Assembly (NCBI RefSeq): GCF_001655055.1
Contig: NZ_LXEW01000017.1
Location: 1-64,000 of the forward strand
Direction: 5' to 3'
Origin: Providencia heimbachae ATCC 35613
Lineage (GTDB): Bacteria > Pseudomonadota > Gammaproteobacteria > Enterobacterales > Enterobacteriaceae
Length of the DNA: 64,000 nt
The notes below the pieces were generated by a model. That model had not been told where the DNA came from and did not search any database. It worked only from the letters and a program-made list of their open reading frames with translations. The translations under genes were made by a program, and so were the position numbers. Shown one piece after another: positions 30,671-40,833 of the stretch. Position 1 is the first letter of the stretch; every line of letters starts with the position of its first letter.

Positions 30671-33358
30671 ATGAATAATCAGGAGCCGGTTCGTCCAAAT
30701 CCAGATGCCCTTTTGGCTAAGGTCAATGAGCATGGGCGTGGTAAACTCAAAATTTTCTTCGGCGCCTGTGCCGGCGTCGGAAAAACGTATGCCATGTTGC
30801 AAGAAGCTCAGCGCTTACGAGCTCAAGGGTTAGATGTCCTTATTGGCGTCGTTGAGACCCATGAACGGGAAGAAACTGCCGCACTTTTGGATGGATTATC
30901 TCAGTTACCACTTCGCCGGCTTCACCATCGAGGACGTCGCCTACAGGCTTTTGATATTGATGCCGCGCTGGCAAGAAATCCCGCCATCATTTTGATGGAT
31001 GAATTAGCTTTCAGTAACCCAACCGGCAGCCGACATCCAAAACGCTGGCAAGATGTTGAAGAATTACTGGATGCCGGGATTGATGTTCTCACTACAATTA
31101 ACGTTCAACACATCGAAAGTTTGAATGATATTGTTGGAAGCATTACGGGCATCCGGGTTCGTGAAACGGTTCCTGATCATATCTTTGATGCTGCCGACGA
31201 GGTAGTACTTGTTGACCTGCCCCCTGACGATCTACGCCAACGCTTAAAAGAAGGCAAAGTCTATATTCCGGGGCAAGCAGAGCGTGCCATTGAGCATTTT
31301 TTCCGCAAAGGAAATTTGATTGCACTGCGTGAGCTCGCATTACGGCGAACAGCAGATCGTGTCGATGACCAAATGCGTGAATTTCGCGATGGTAAAGGCC
31401 TAGCGCCTGTTTGGCACACCCGAGATGGTCTACTTTTATGTATTGGACACAATACCGGAAATGAAAAATTAGTCCGTGCAGCCGCTCGACTGGCGGCAAA
31501 ACTCGGTAGTGTTTGGCATGCTGTCTATGTTGAAACACCTACATTGCACCAGCTACCTGAAAACCAGCGTCGGGCCATCCTCAAAGCGCTGCGCTTAGCA
31601 CAAGAACTCGGCGCAGAAACAGCCACGCTATCAGATCCTTCGAAAGAAAAAGCCATTTTGCGTTATGCCCGAGAACATAATTTAGGCAAAATTTTGATTG
31701 GTCGTCGAGATACCATCAGTAAATGGAATCGGTTTAAAATCCGATCGGGGTTTGCCGATCGCCTTGGCAAGCTAGGGCCAGATCTTGACCTTGTTATTGT
31801 CGCACTTGAAGAAAAAAGTGATTGGGATAAAGAACCTGAAAGAAAACCCTTTAGTGAAAAATGGCGTTCAGATATGAATGGTTATTTGATGGCGATCTTA
31901 ATCTGTGCTGCCATCACCTTATTTTCACGGGCATTTTTACTTGCGCTTGATAAAGCCAACCTCGTCACGCTTTATCTACTCGGTGTCGTTCTCGTTGCGC
32001 TATTTTATGGTCGCCGCCCATCGATTTTTGCTGCACTAATTAACGTGATTAGCTTTGATTTATTCTTTGTCCAACCGCATTTTTCCCTCGCTATCATGGA
32101 TATGCAGTATCTCGTCACCTTCACAGTAATGCTGATTGTCGGTGTGGTAGTGGGAAATTTAACGGCTGGTATGCGTTATCAAGCAAGAATTGCCCGTTAT
32201 CGAGAACAACGAACCCGCCATCTGTATGAAATGACAAAAGAGCTAGGTCAAGCACTTACCACTGACGAGATTGGCAAAACAGGCTACCATTTTATTAATA
32301 ATGCATTCCAAGCCAAAACTTGCCTGCTACTTCCTGATGAACATAACCAATTATTGCCTTTGCAATGTGAAGGGCATAGTCCACTGCAAATTGATAAAGC
32401 GATTGCGAAATGGAGTTTTGATAAACGGCAACCTGCGGGTGCAGGAACCGATACTCTGCCAAGTGTACCTTACCAATTACAGCCTATAACCTTTGCCGAT
32501 CAAACCCTTGCCGTACTAGCGATTGAACCGAGAAATATCCGCCAGCTGTTGATCCCCGAGCAACAACGAATGCTACAAACATTCACCGGGTTAATCGCCA
32601 GTGCCCTTTCTCGTTTACAGCTAACCAAACAAGCCGAAGCGGCGAAATTAGATATTGAACGCGAACAACTCAGAAATTCGCTACTCGCGGCTCTTTCTCA
32701 TGATTTAAAAACACCGCTCACGGTGCTGTTTGGGCAAACTGAAATATTAATGTTAGATTTATCCGCAGAAAACTCACCCTTTACCGAACAAGTGGCGAGA
32801 ATGCGTCAGCAAGTACTCAGCACGTCTCGTTTAGTTAATAATTTGCTGGATATGGCTCGCTTACAATCTGGAAGTATTCAACCTAATCTTGATTGGGAAT
32901 CTCTGCAAGAAATTACCAGTAGCGCAGTACGAACTTTAGATTATACTTTACATAGCCACCCGCTCGATATTGATATTCCAGCAGATTTACTGCTTTACTG
33001 TGATGCAAATTTAATTGAACGCCTGCTCATTAACTTATTAGAAAATGCCGTAAAATACAGTGATGAAGATACCCCCATTGGTATTCGCGCATCGATAGAA
33101 GGTCAAAAAGCCCATATTGAAGTGTGGGATGCCAGTAATGGGATCCCTGATGGGCAAGAACAAACTATTTTTAATAAATTTTCACGGGCTCAAAAAGAAT
33201 CTGCTATTCCTGGTGTCGGGTTAGGCCTCGCAATATGCCGTGCGATTATTCAATTACATGACGGCGATATTTGGGCTAACAATAACGAAAAAGGTGGAGC
33301 CAGTTTCCACTTTGTTTTACCTTTAAAGCAATTACCTGAAATTGAAGTAGAAATTTAG
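30671..33358 (+). CDS. kdpD: Two-component sensor histidine kinase KdpD
   Basis: 895 residues (E. coli 894). The N-terminal KdpD domain has Walker A GACAGVGKTYAML and Walker B IILMDELA. A universal-stress-protein-like domain spans about 250-370. Four membrane helices lie at about 400-500. A GAF-like region follows, then the kinase core with H-box ALSHDLKTPLTVL and the N, G1 and G2 boxes (NLLENAVKYS, GVGLGLAICRAI). It senses potassium limitation and phosphorylates KdpE. 8 bp after kdpC. Confidence 0.97.
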   Translation: MNNQEPVRPNPDALLAKVNEHGRGKLKIFFGACAGVGKTYAMLQEAQRLRAQGLDVLIGVVETHEREETAALLDGLSQLPLRRLHHRGRRLQAFDIDAALARNPAIILMDELAFSNPTGSRHPKRWQDVEELLDAGIDVLTTINVQHIESLNDIVGSITGIRVRETVPDHIFDAADEVVLVDLPPDDLRQRLKEGKVYIPGQAERAIEHFFRKGNLIALRELALRRTADRVDDQMREFRDGKGLAPVWHTRDGLLLCIGHNTGNEKLVRAAARLAAKLGSVWHAVYVETPTLHQLPENQRRAILKALRLAQELGAETATLSDPSKEKAILRYAREHNLGKILIGRRDTISKWNRFKIRSGFADRLGKLGPDLDLVIVALEEKSDWDKEPERKPFSEKWRSDMNGYLMAILICAAITLFSRAFLLALDKANLVTLYLLGVVLVALFYGRRPSIFAALINVISFDLFFVQPHFSLAIMDMQYLVTFTVMLIVGVVVGNLTAGMRYQARIARYREQRTRHLYEMTKELGQALTTDEIGKTGYHFINNAFQAKTCLLLPDEHNQLLPLQCEGHSPLQIDKAIAKWSFDKRQPAGAGTDTLPSVPYQLQPITFADQTLAVLAIEPRNIRQLLIPEQQRMLQTFTGLIASALSRLQLTKQAEAAKLDIEREQLRNSLLAALSHDLKTPLTVLFGQTEILMLDLSAENSPFTEQVARMRQQVLSTSRLVNNLLDMARLQSGSIQPNLDWESLQEITSSAVRTLDYTLHSHPLDIDIPADLLLYCDANLIERLLINLLENAVKYSDEDTPIGIRASIEGQKAHIEVWDASNGIPDGQEQTIFNKFSRAQKESAIPGVGLGLAICRAIIQLHDGDIWANNNEKGGASFHFVLPLKQLPEIEVEI

Positions 33359-33374
33359 GAGACCACCAAACATA

Positions 33375-34058
33375 GTGAGCACGCATCAAATATTAATTAT
33401 TGAAGATGAAAAAGAGATCCGTCGCTTTGTCAGACTCGCGTTGGAGGGAGAAGGCTGGAAAGTTTTCGAAGCTGAAAATTACCAACGTGGTTTAATTGAA
33501 GCTGGCACGCGACAACCTGATTTATTGATATTAGATCTTGGATTACCTGATGGTGATGGTATTGATTTAATTCGTGATTTACGAAAATGGAGCAGTATTC
33601 CTGTTATCGTTTTATCCGCTCGCGAAGAAGAGTTTCAGAAAGTCGCAGCACTGGATGCTGGCGCAGATGATTATCTAACAAAACCATTTGGGATCAGTGA
33701 ATTACTTGCTAGAGTTCGCGTCGCATTACGTCGTTTTGGAAAAGTAGGACCCGAAAATTCCGTATTTCAATTCGGGGATATCAGCATCGACTTTATTAAT
33801 CGTGTTGTGACCAAAAAAAATGAAGAATTGCATCTCACCCCAATTGAATTTCGCCTACTCAGTGAAATGGTCGCCAATAGTGGGAAAGTACTCACTCAAC
33901 GCCATTTATTACTGCAAGTCTGGGGGCCAAGCTATATTGAACATAACCACTATCTTCGAATTTACATGGGCCATTTGCGCCAAAAGCTTGAAAATGACCC
34001 TGCCCGCCCGATCCATTTACTCACAGAAACCGGAATTGGCTATCGGTTTATGCCATGA
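33375..34058 (+). CDS. kdpE: KDP operon response regulator KdpE
   Basis: 227 residues, OmpR/PhoB type. The receiver domain has the phospho-Asp in LLILDLGLPDGDG (about Asp54). The winged-helix DNA-binding domain ends RIYMGHLRQKLENDP and TGIGYRF. The start is a GTG with AGGAG 12 nt upstream. Its target box lies upstream of kdpF in the same locus. Confidence 0.96.
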   Translation: MSTHQILIIEDEKEIRRFVRLALEGEGWKVFEAENYQRGLIEAGTRQPDLLILDLGLPDGDGIDLIRDLRKWSSIPVIVLSAREEEFQKVAALDAGADDYLTKPFGISELLARVRVALRRFGKVGPENSVFQFGDISIDFINRVVTKKNEELHLTPIEFRLLSEMVANSGKVLTQRHLLLQVWGPSYIEHNHYLRIYMGHLRQKLENDPARPIHLLTETGIGYRFMP

Positions 34059-34158
34059 TTTCTCTTATTCCTAAAGATAATTTCTAAGCGTATTTCCGAT
34101 AGTTTAAATAGGCTCGTTGTCTATAATCCTTATATCTTAGCGTATCGGAGAGAAAACC

Positions 34159-34542
34159 TTGCAACTGCTATCCAACCGTTTTTTATCTATTGTTGTTTTA
34201 TTATTCAGTGTTTTTTTCGTCAGCCAAACCCTCGCTTTGAGTCCAGAAGAAAAAATTCGTACCGAGGCATTATTGACGGAGCTAGGTAAACAGCAAAATT
34301 TAACCTTTACCCGTAATGGCACAGAACATAGCGCCGTAGATGCAGAATCACATCTAAGATTAAAGCTAGGAAAAACACACAAGAGGCTGCAAACTGCCGA
34401 GCAATTTATTGATAATGTCGCCTCAAAATCTTCTATCACTGGCGAGCAATATCAAGTCAAAGATGGGCAAGGTAATATTATCCCCGCCAATAAATACCTG
34501 CATGACTTGCTTAAAGAGAAAGTCGATAAAAAGCCCCAGTAA
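34159..34542 (+). CDS. DUF5329 family protein, YfeK-like
   Basis: 127 residues. It starts at TTG, with GGAG 8 nt ahead (GGAGAGAAAACC). A signal peptide runs to about residue 26 (SQTLA|LSPEE). The body matches E. coli YfeK in its conserved SHLRLKLGKT and TAEQFIDNVASKSSITG segments. Probably periplasmic; function unknown. It has its own terminator. Confidence 0.82.
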   Translation: MQLLSNRFLSIVVLLFSVFFVSQTLALSPEEKIRTEALLTELGKQQNLTFTRNGTEHSAVDAESHLRLKLGKTHKRLQTAEQFIDNVASKSSITGEQYQVKDGQGNIIPANKYLHDLLKEKVDKKPQ

Positions 34543-34562
34543 TTTTCTGATTTATTGACATA

Positions 34563-34598
34563 AAAAAACGCAATGATCATAAGACCATTGCGTTTTTT
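34563..34598 (+). terminator. Terminator after the DUF5329 gene
   Basis: 13-bp perfect stem AAAAAACGCAATG / CATTGCGTTTTTT. The A-run on one side and T-run on the other make it bidirectional, so it could also stop glnS transcripts that pass through the ERIC pair. Confidence 0.85.
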
Positions 34599-34653
34599 CT
34601 ATTCTATTATTTAAGTAATCTTAACAGTTAACGCAGTTAATACTCGGAGTCAT

Positions 34654-34900
34654 CCCCTAAATAATTTGGGTCATAGGTAGGCGGCAAATTAAGTTATCTC
34701 GATGAGCATACACAAGTATGTGATTCGGATAACTTAATGAAGCCAACACCCCTATGGCGCAAAGAATAACGAGAACTTTACCCCTAAATAATTTGGGTCA
34801 TAGGTAGGCGGCAAATTAAGTTATCTCGATGAGCATACACAAGTATGTGATTCGAATAACTTAATGAAGCCAACACCCCTATGGCGCAAAGAATGACGGG
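34654..34900 (+). repeat. Two tandem ERIC elements
   Basis: Two copies with an exact 127-bp period (CCCCTAAATA at 34654 and 34781) differing at only a few positions. Each carries GATGAGCATACACAAGTATG followed by TGATTCG. They lie just downstream of the glnS stop codon at 34905. Confidence 0.9.
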
Positions 34901-34904
34901 GGGT

Positions 34905-36572
34905 TTAAGCACCTTCAGTCTTAGACCAAGTATCGCGCAACCCAACCGTCCGATTAAACACTAAATTATCAGCGCTGCTCAACTGGCTATCCGCGCAGAA
35001 ATACCCTTCGCGTTCAAATTGATACGCTTTTTCAGGTGCTGCGTTTTTCAAGCTTGGCTCAACAAAACCTTGGCGAATAATTAATGATTCAGGGTTAAGC
35101 ACCGCTAAGAAATCATCTTCTGCTGCCGGGTTCGGCACTGTAAATAAACGATCGTACAGGCGAATTTCTGCTGGCAATGCATGTGCTACACTAACCCAAT
35201 GAATAACACCTCTGACTTTACGGCCATCGGCTGGGTCTTTATTTAACGTATCTGCATCATAAGTACAGAATATCGTGGTGATATTACCTTCTGCATCTTT
35301 TTCAATACGTTCGGCTTTAATGATATAAGCATTACGCAAACGAACTTCTTTGCCTAAAACGAGACGTTTATATTGTCGGTTAGCTTCTTCACGGAAATCG
35401 GCGCGATCAATATAAAGTTCATTGCTAAATGGCACTTCACGTGTCCCCATCTCAGGTTTATTTGGATGGTTAGGTGCATTTAGGATTTCTTCACCACTGG
35501 TTTTGTTTTCAATCACTAAACGAACGGGATCGATAACCGCCATTGCGCGTGGTGCAGACTCGTTCAAATCATCACGAATACAAGATTCCAGTGATGCCAT
35601 TTCAACGTTGTTATCTTGCTTAGTCACACCAATGCGTTGGCAAAATTCACGAATAGAAGCTGCGGTATAACCGCGACGACGTAGACCTGAGATGGTCAAC
35701 ATACGCGGGTCATCCCAACCATTAACGTGTTTTTCCATCACTAATTGGTTCAGCTTACGCTTCGACATCACGGTATATTCGAGATTCAAGCGTGAAAACT
35801 CATACTGGCGCGGATGACAATCAATCGTGATGTTATCCAATACCCAGTCATATAAACGACGGTTATCTTGGAATTCCAAGGTACACAGTGAATGTGTAAT
35901 GCCTTCTAACGCATCAGAAATACAGTGGGTAAAGTCATACATCGGGTAGATGCACCACTTATTACCTGACTGGTGATGTTCCGCAAACTTAATACGATAT
36001 AGAACAGGATCACGCATAACCATAAAAGGTGATGCCATATCGATTTTCGCACGTAAGCAGGCTTTACCTTCATCAAAACCACCCGCACGCATTTTTTCAA
36101 ATAAGGCTAAGTTGTCTTCAATTAAGCGTTCACGATAAGGGCTATTTTTACCCGGCTCTTTTAATGTGCCGCGATATTCACGAATTTCTTCTGGGCTTAA
36201 CTCATCAACATAAGCAAGGCCTTTTTTAATAAGCTCAATCGCATATTGATATAGCGTATCAAAGTAATCCGATGAGTAACGAACATTACCTGTCCATTCA
36301 AAACCAAGCCACTTCACATCGTTTTGAATTGAATTAACGTACTCGACGTCTTCTTTAACCGGGTTAGTATCATCAAAGCGGAGGTTACATTGGCCTTTAT
36401 AATCCTGCGCGATGCCAAAGTTCAAGCAGATTGATTTCGCATGACCAATGTGTAAATAGCCATTCGGTTCAGGTGGAAAACGGGTATGCACCGAAGTGTG
36501 TTTTCCACTCGCCAGATCTTCATCTATGATCTGACGGATAAAATTTGTTGGGCGAGCATCTGCCTCATTCAT
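34905..36572 (-). CDS. glnS: Glutaminyl-tRNA synthetase
   Basis: Class I synthetase, 555 residues from the ATG at 36572 ([11 protein letters not shown]). GAGGA lies 9 nt ahead of this ATG. It touches the two ATGs upstream, so those are unlikely starts. HIGH motif in [20 protein letters not shown]-like motif is [11 protein letters not shown]-terminal beta-barrel anticodon-binding domains follow. Neighbours tRNA-Gln genes loosely (44.5 kb) as in E. coli. Confidence 0.97.
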   Translation of the reverse strand: MNEADARPTNFIRQIIDEDLASGKHTSVHTRFPPEPNGYLHIGHAKSICLNFGIAQDYKGQCNLRFDDTNPVKEDVEYVNSIQNDVKWLGFEWTGNVRYSSDYFDTLYQYAIELIKKGLAYVDELSPEEIREYRGTLKEPGKNSPYRERLIEDNLALFEKMRAGGFDEGKACLRAKIDMASPFMVMRDPVLYRIKFAEHHQSGNKWCIYPMYDFTHCISDALEGITHSLCTLEFQDNRRLYDWVLDNITIDCHPRQYEFSRLNLEYTVMSKRKLNQLVMEKHVNGWDDPRMLTISGLRRRGYTAASIREFCQRIGVTKQDNNVEMASLESCIRDDLNESAPRAMAVIDPVRLVIENKTSGEEILNAPNHPNKPEMGTREVPFSNELYIDRADFREEANRQYKRLVLGKEVRLRNAYIIKAERIEKDAEGNITTIFCTYDADTLNKDPADGRKVRGVIHWVSVAHALPAEIRLYDRLFTVPNPAAEDDFLAVLNPESLIIRQGFVEPSLKNAAPEKAYQFEREGYFCADSQLSSADNLVFNRTVGLRDTWSKTEGA

Positions 36573-36732
36573 TGTCATCATTCCTCAATGCCGAAAGCGC
36601 GCTAAAAGCGTGTAGTATTTGAATATATTCTACCATAATCCATCAGGAAACAACCGTTTGATTGAGGTTAGCCAACAAAAGAGGTACCAAAGGGTTCATT
36701 TTATTAAAAAAGCACAATTATCCCGAGAAATA

Positions 36733-37548
36733 TCACACCAATAACATCACACAAAGCACAATCATAAGCAGGATAGGATAACTTTGTGCATGTCGCTTAT
36801 CGCTTAAATAAGGCATTAAAACAGCGGCAAATCGGATCCCTAGCCAAGACGAAGCAATTAGGATTAATGCGCCTTTTATATAAATCATACCAATAAAACC
36901 AGCACCTAATTCAAGGTGCTTTGCCACGGCAAAATAAAAATAGGTCAATGTTCCGGTTATTGCCATTGGTAGCGTTAATGGATTCGCAAAGGCCGCTGCT
37001 TGGATCATACTGGCGCCACGACGTCGCATTAATGGCACTGTCATTACGCTGCCACCAACCCCTAAGAATGCAGCAACGGCGCCAATAACGACACCGATTG
37101 GCGTATCCGCAAAAATTCCCCCTTTCGAGGGTGCTATACCATTCGGATCCGTTGTCATAAAGCCAGGACGAATAAAACAGTCCAAAATTGTCACAACTAA
37201 ATAGCCAATAAAAATCCAGCGGATCCATTCACTTTCTACCGACAAAGCAACGAACGCTCCCGCAATACCACCTAATGATATTGGAATAATAAATGGCCGA
37301 ATGATTTTCCAGCTAAGATTACCTTTCAAATAATGTGCCCGACTCGATAAAGTCGAAGAGAAAATCATCACACACGTTGAAGTTGCAACCGCAATTTGCA
37401 TTGCGACATCTCCGGCGTTGCTACGCGGCCCCCAAACAACTGTAATCAATGCATATAACAACGGAACAGTAATAAAACCGCCACCAAAACCAAATAATGC
37501 CGTCGTGATCCCTGAAATAAAGCCAAACAAGCCAAGAAGAAGATCCAC
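36733..37548 (-). CDS. TSUP (TauE/SafE) family sulfite/organosulfonate exporter-like permease
   Basis: 271 residues, about eight membrane helices in two repeats, each with a glycine-rich family motif (GFGGGFITVPLL near the N-terminus and FLGVGGSVMTVPLM in the middle). The family moves sulfite, sulfonates and other small anions across the inner membrane. Substrate here unknown. Single gene between glnS and an unrelated DUF2569 gene. Confidence 0.87.
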   Translation of the reverse strand: MDLLLGLFGFISGITTALFGFGGGFITVPLLYALITVVWGPRSNAGDVAMQIAVATSTCVMIFSSTLSSRAHYLKGNLSWKIIRPFIIPISLGGIAGAFVALSVESEWIRWIFIGYLVVTILDCFIRPGFMTTDPNGIAPSKGGIFADTPIGVVIGAVAAFLGVGGSVMTVPLMRRRGASMIQAAAFANPLTLPMAITGTLTYFYFAVAKHLELGAGFIGMIYIKGALILIASSWLGIRFAAVLMPYLSDKRHAQSYPILLMIVLCVMLLV

Positions 37549-37773
37549 CGATAAATCCCCATAAATAAATTAGGTTTTTATCATATCGCTGAAAAAAGCC
37601 ACTTGCTTATGCGGATCTGACAACCTAGTTTGAGATTGCGCCAAAATTATTAACAAACGTAACGTATTCGCTACAATTGAATGGAGTTCACACTAAAATA
37701 AATAGATGTTGATACTGCCAATAATTCTGTTTAAGAATAGGGAAAAATAAATCGTTAATAGTGAAGTTCATCG

Positions 37774-38268
37774 ATGAAATGCATTAACTGTAATGAGCAC
37801 GAAGCAAATAAAGAGTCGGGATGGTGTAATCAGTGTGAACAATTAGAAATCCATAAAATCAACGGCGTGCTATATCTCCCTGCTTTAGGGTTGATAATTA
37901 CCGTATTACTGTCGATATTTGGTGGATATCAAATCACACAAATACTGCTGTATTATTATGAAAATACTCAAGCTATTCCCACATTTTATATTGGTGCGAT
38001 TGTCTTGCAATTTAGCTATATTGCACTAACCCTTTTGGCATGTTGGTTTTTCTTTAATAAGAAAAAAGTGATCAAAAAGGTCATTATTCCTTATTATATT
38101 TTCGCCCTAATCATAACTCTATATTTCACGGTTGGGCTGTCTTCTGTTTATGGCGCTAAATTAACCAGTACCGATTTCCAACAAATTATTTCGAGTACTT
38201 TTAGTGCGATAATCTGGGTTTCCTACTTTCTGCGTTCAAAACGGATAGCACAGGTTTTTACGCAATAA
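37774..38268 (+). CDS. DUF2569 family membrane protein with N-terminal zinc ribbon
   Basis: 164 residues. The N-terminal CINC...CNQC (residues 3-21) looks like a short zinc ribbon. Four membrane helices follow at about 30-55, 68-92, 102-122 and 135-155. The helical part resembles the DUF2569 family. Function unknown. No close functional partner among the neighbours. Confidence 0.72.
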   Translation: MKCINCNEHEANKESGWCNQCEQLEIHKINGVLYLPALGLIITVLLSIFGGYQITQILLYYYENTQAIPTFYIGAIVLQFSYIALTLLACWFFFNKKKVIKKVIIPYYIFALIITLYFTVGLSSVYGAKLTSTDFQQIISSTFSAIIWVSYFLRSKRIAQVFTQ

Positions 38269-38280
38269 TTGTCATAAAAA

Positions 38281-38312
38281 AAATGCCAGTTAACCGAAGT
38301 TAGCTGGCATTT
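38281..38312 (-). terminator. nagE terminator (bidirectional)
   Basis: 14-pair stem with one wobble (AAATGCCAGTTAAC with GTTAGCTGGCATTT), CGAA loop. On the minus strand eight or more Ts follow. It lies between the convergent DUF2569 gene and nagE and could serve both. Confidence 0.88.
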
Positions 38313-38336
38313 ATATCTAAAACTAATTTAAAAGGA

Positions 38337-40370
38337 TTATTTTAATACGTTATAAATAACCGTTTTACCGGCAATCACTTCGCCTTCAACTAAAATCTCA
38401 ACCCCTGCAAAATCATCAATATTACTGATAATGACAGGGCTAATCATAGATTTTGCATTAGCTTCAAGGAAGGCTAGATCCAAGTTTAGAATTGGCGTTC
38501 CCGCTTCAACTTCAGCGCCCTCTTCAACTAAACGAGAACAACCTTCTCCTTTCAGTGCCACGGTATCGATGCCCATATGAACAATCAGCTCAACACCATT
38601 TTCTGTTTCCAAACAGAAGGCATGGTTAGTTTCAAAGATTTTAACCACTGTACCCGATGCAGGTGCAAGTACTTCACTGCTTGTCGGCTTGATAGCAATA
38701 CCATCACCTACAATACGGCTTGAGAATGCTTCATCAGGCACATCGTCGAGTGAATAAACTTGACCACTAACAGGCGCAACCAACGATAAAACGATATTTC
38801 CTTTCGCTTTAGCTGGCTCACTGGCTTTTACGGCTGCCACTGCCGCAGCGGCTACTGGAGCAGATGCTGCAATAGGGCCTTTGGCGATAACGTCCGTCAT
38901 TGCTTTAGCGACTAATTCAGCTCGAGTACCGACAATCACTTGTACGTTTTGTTTGTTCAGGCGGATAACCCCTGCTGCACCTAAACGTTTCGTCATCGCA
39001 TCATTCACGACCGACGAATCTTTAACAGTTAGGCGCAAACGGGTAATACACGCATCAATATTCACGATGTTGTCGCTACCACCCACAGCAGAAACATACT
39101 GACGAGCTTCTTTTTGGATATCACTATCACCATTGTTAGCTGCGCTTAAACTCTCATCATAACCATCAATAGTTTCGTCATCTGAACTTTCTTCACGACC
39201 TGGGGTTAACAGGTTGAATTTACGTATCATGAAACGGAAAATTACATAGTAAATACAGAAGAAAACCAAGCCTTGAACAATCAACATAAACCACTTAACG
39301 GCTAATGGGTTACGTGTTTGTAATAGCATATCGACTAAACCAGCACTGAAGCCGAATCCTGAGATCCACTCCATGGATGCTGCAATATAAATAGAGATAC
39401 CGGTTAATAGTGCGTGAATAACATACAACACAGGTGCCACGAACATAAATGAGAATTCAAGTGGTTCGGTAATACCTGTAAAGAAGGCAGCAAATGCCCC
39501 CGCAATCATGATACCAGCGACTTTGGCTTTATTTTCAGGACGCGCGCAATGATAGATAGCTAATGCCGCACCGGGTAAACCAAACATCATAATTGGGAAG
39601 AAACCTGCCTGATAACGACCGGTAATGCCAACAGTTGCTAGACCTGCATCGATGGACTTAGCACCGCCAAGGAAGTTAGGAATATCATTAATACCCGCAA
39701 CATCAAACCAGAATACGGAGTTCAATGCATGATGCAGACCAACAGGAATAAGTAAACGGTTAAAGAATCCGTAAATACCCGCGCCCACTGAGCCCATATC
39801 TTTAATGCTTTCACCGAAAGAAACTAATCCGTTATACACCACTGGCCAGACATACATCAGTATGAATGCCAGAATGATCATCAGGAATGAAGTTAAAATC
39901 GGTACAAGGCGGCGACCACTGAAGAATGACAACGCTTTAGGTAGTTCGACACCACTATAGCGATTATACAATTCAGCTGACAACACACCCACTAAGATAC
40001 CAACAAACTGGTTATTGATTTTATTGAACGCCGCTGGCACTGATTCCAATGGTACATTCATAATCATGGAATAAGATGCAGGAGAACACAGGGTTGTGAC
40101 GACTAAAAAGCCGACAAAACCGGTTAGCGCAGCAGCACCATCTTTATCTTTTGACATTCCATAGGCAACACCGATCGCAAACAGCACGGACATATTATCA
40201 ATAATTGCCGCACCAGATTTAATCAGTAACGCCGCGATTGCGCTATTGGCTCCCCAACCATCTGGGTCAATCCAATAACCAATCCCCATTAGGATTGCTG
40301 CGGCAGGTAGTACTGCAACTGGCACCATAAGTGCCCTACCAATCCGCTGTAAGTAGCTAAGAATATTCAC
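38337..40370 (-). CDS. nagE: PTS N-acetylglucosamine transporter EIICBA
   Basis: 677 residues (E. coli 648). EIIC membrane domain comprises about 1-370. EIIB has its phospho-Cys in DACITRLRLTV (about 430). EIIA has its phospho-His in ELIVHMGIDTV (about 600). It imports and phosphorylates GlcNAc to GlcNAc-6-P. The extra length is an Ala-rich linker between EIIB and EIIA (APVAAAAVAAVKASEPAKAK). Divergent from nagB. Confidence 0.96.
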   Translation of the reverse strand: MNILSYLQRIGRALMVPVAVLPAAAILMGIGYWIDPDGWGANSAIAALLIKSGAAIIDNMSVLFAIGVAYGMSKDKDGAAALTGFVGFLVVTTLCSPASYSMIMNVPLESVPAAFNKINNQFVGILVGVLSAELYNRYSGVELPKALSFFSGRRLVPILTSFLMIILAFILMYVWPVVYNGLVSFGESIKDMGSVGAGIYGFFNRLLIPVGLHHALNSVFWFDVAGINDIPNFLGGAKSIDAGLATVGITGRYQAGFFPIMMFGLPGAALAIYHCARPENKAKVAGIMIAGAFAAFFTGITEPLEFSFMFVAPVLYVIHALLTGISIYIAASMEWISGFGFSAGLVDMLLQTRNPLAVKWFMLIVQGLVFFCIYYVIFRFMIRKFNLLTPGREESSDDETIDGYDESLSAANNGDSDIQKEARQYVSAVGGSDNIVNIDACITRLRLTVKDSSVVNDAMTKRLGAAGVIRLNKQNVQVIVGTRAELVAKAMTDVIAKGPIAASAPVAAAAVAAVKASEPAKAKGNIVLSLVAPVSGQVYSLDDVPDEAFSSRIVGDGIAIKPTSSEVLAPASGTVVKIFETNHAFCLETENGVELIVHMGIDTVALKGEGCSRLVEEGAEVEAGTPILNLDLAFLEANAKSMISPVIISNIDDFAGVEILVEGEVIAGKTVIYNVLK

Positions 40371-40833
40371 AAACTCCCCCTTTATAGCCCGATTATTGTC
40401 CCATTTACGGGATCTTATTTTTCATACACCTAAAGAATAGTTTAGGTGATTGAGAGTATCAATTTGATAGTTTAAATTAATTGTTTCGCGTTGCAAAATA
40501 AATAGGTGAAATTTGTGATAAAAGTCAACGAATAGATCGATGCCATGCCTAAATTAGTGGCTATTATCCAAAACTTATTTTATGATTAAAAATAACTTTT
40601 TTACAGTATTAAACGGTATATTCTCAACGCGATGAAAAATGCCTGTTGCTGCGACAATCGATAGCATCGAAACAACAAACAAAGTCACCAAATAATCCTA
40701 TAATTTAGGTAGCTAAGTACAATCAACGCATACACAATTTTAATGATGACGAGTATTCCTATATCCAATGAATAAAATCAGGGATACACATATATATGAA
40801 AGATTTCACAGACTTAATTAGAGGTAAAATGAC
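40371..40833. promoter_or_regulatory. nagE-nagB divergent control region
   Basis: 463 bp. A probable CRP site (TGTGA-N6-TCAAC) is at 40514-40529. Two AT-rich imperfect palindromes of NagC-operator type are centred near 40489 (around TTTCGCGTTGC) and near 40585 (TTATTTT...AAAATAA, 40575-40595). In E. coli NagC bound at two such sites loops the DNA and represses both sides. Site assignments rest on similarity and geometry only. Confidence 0.5.
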
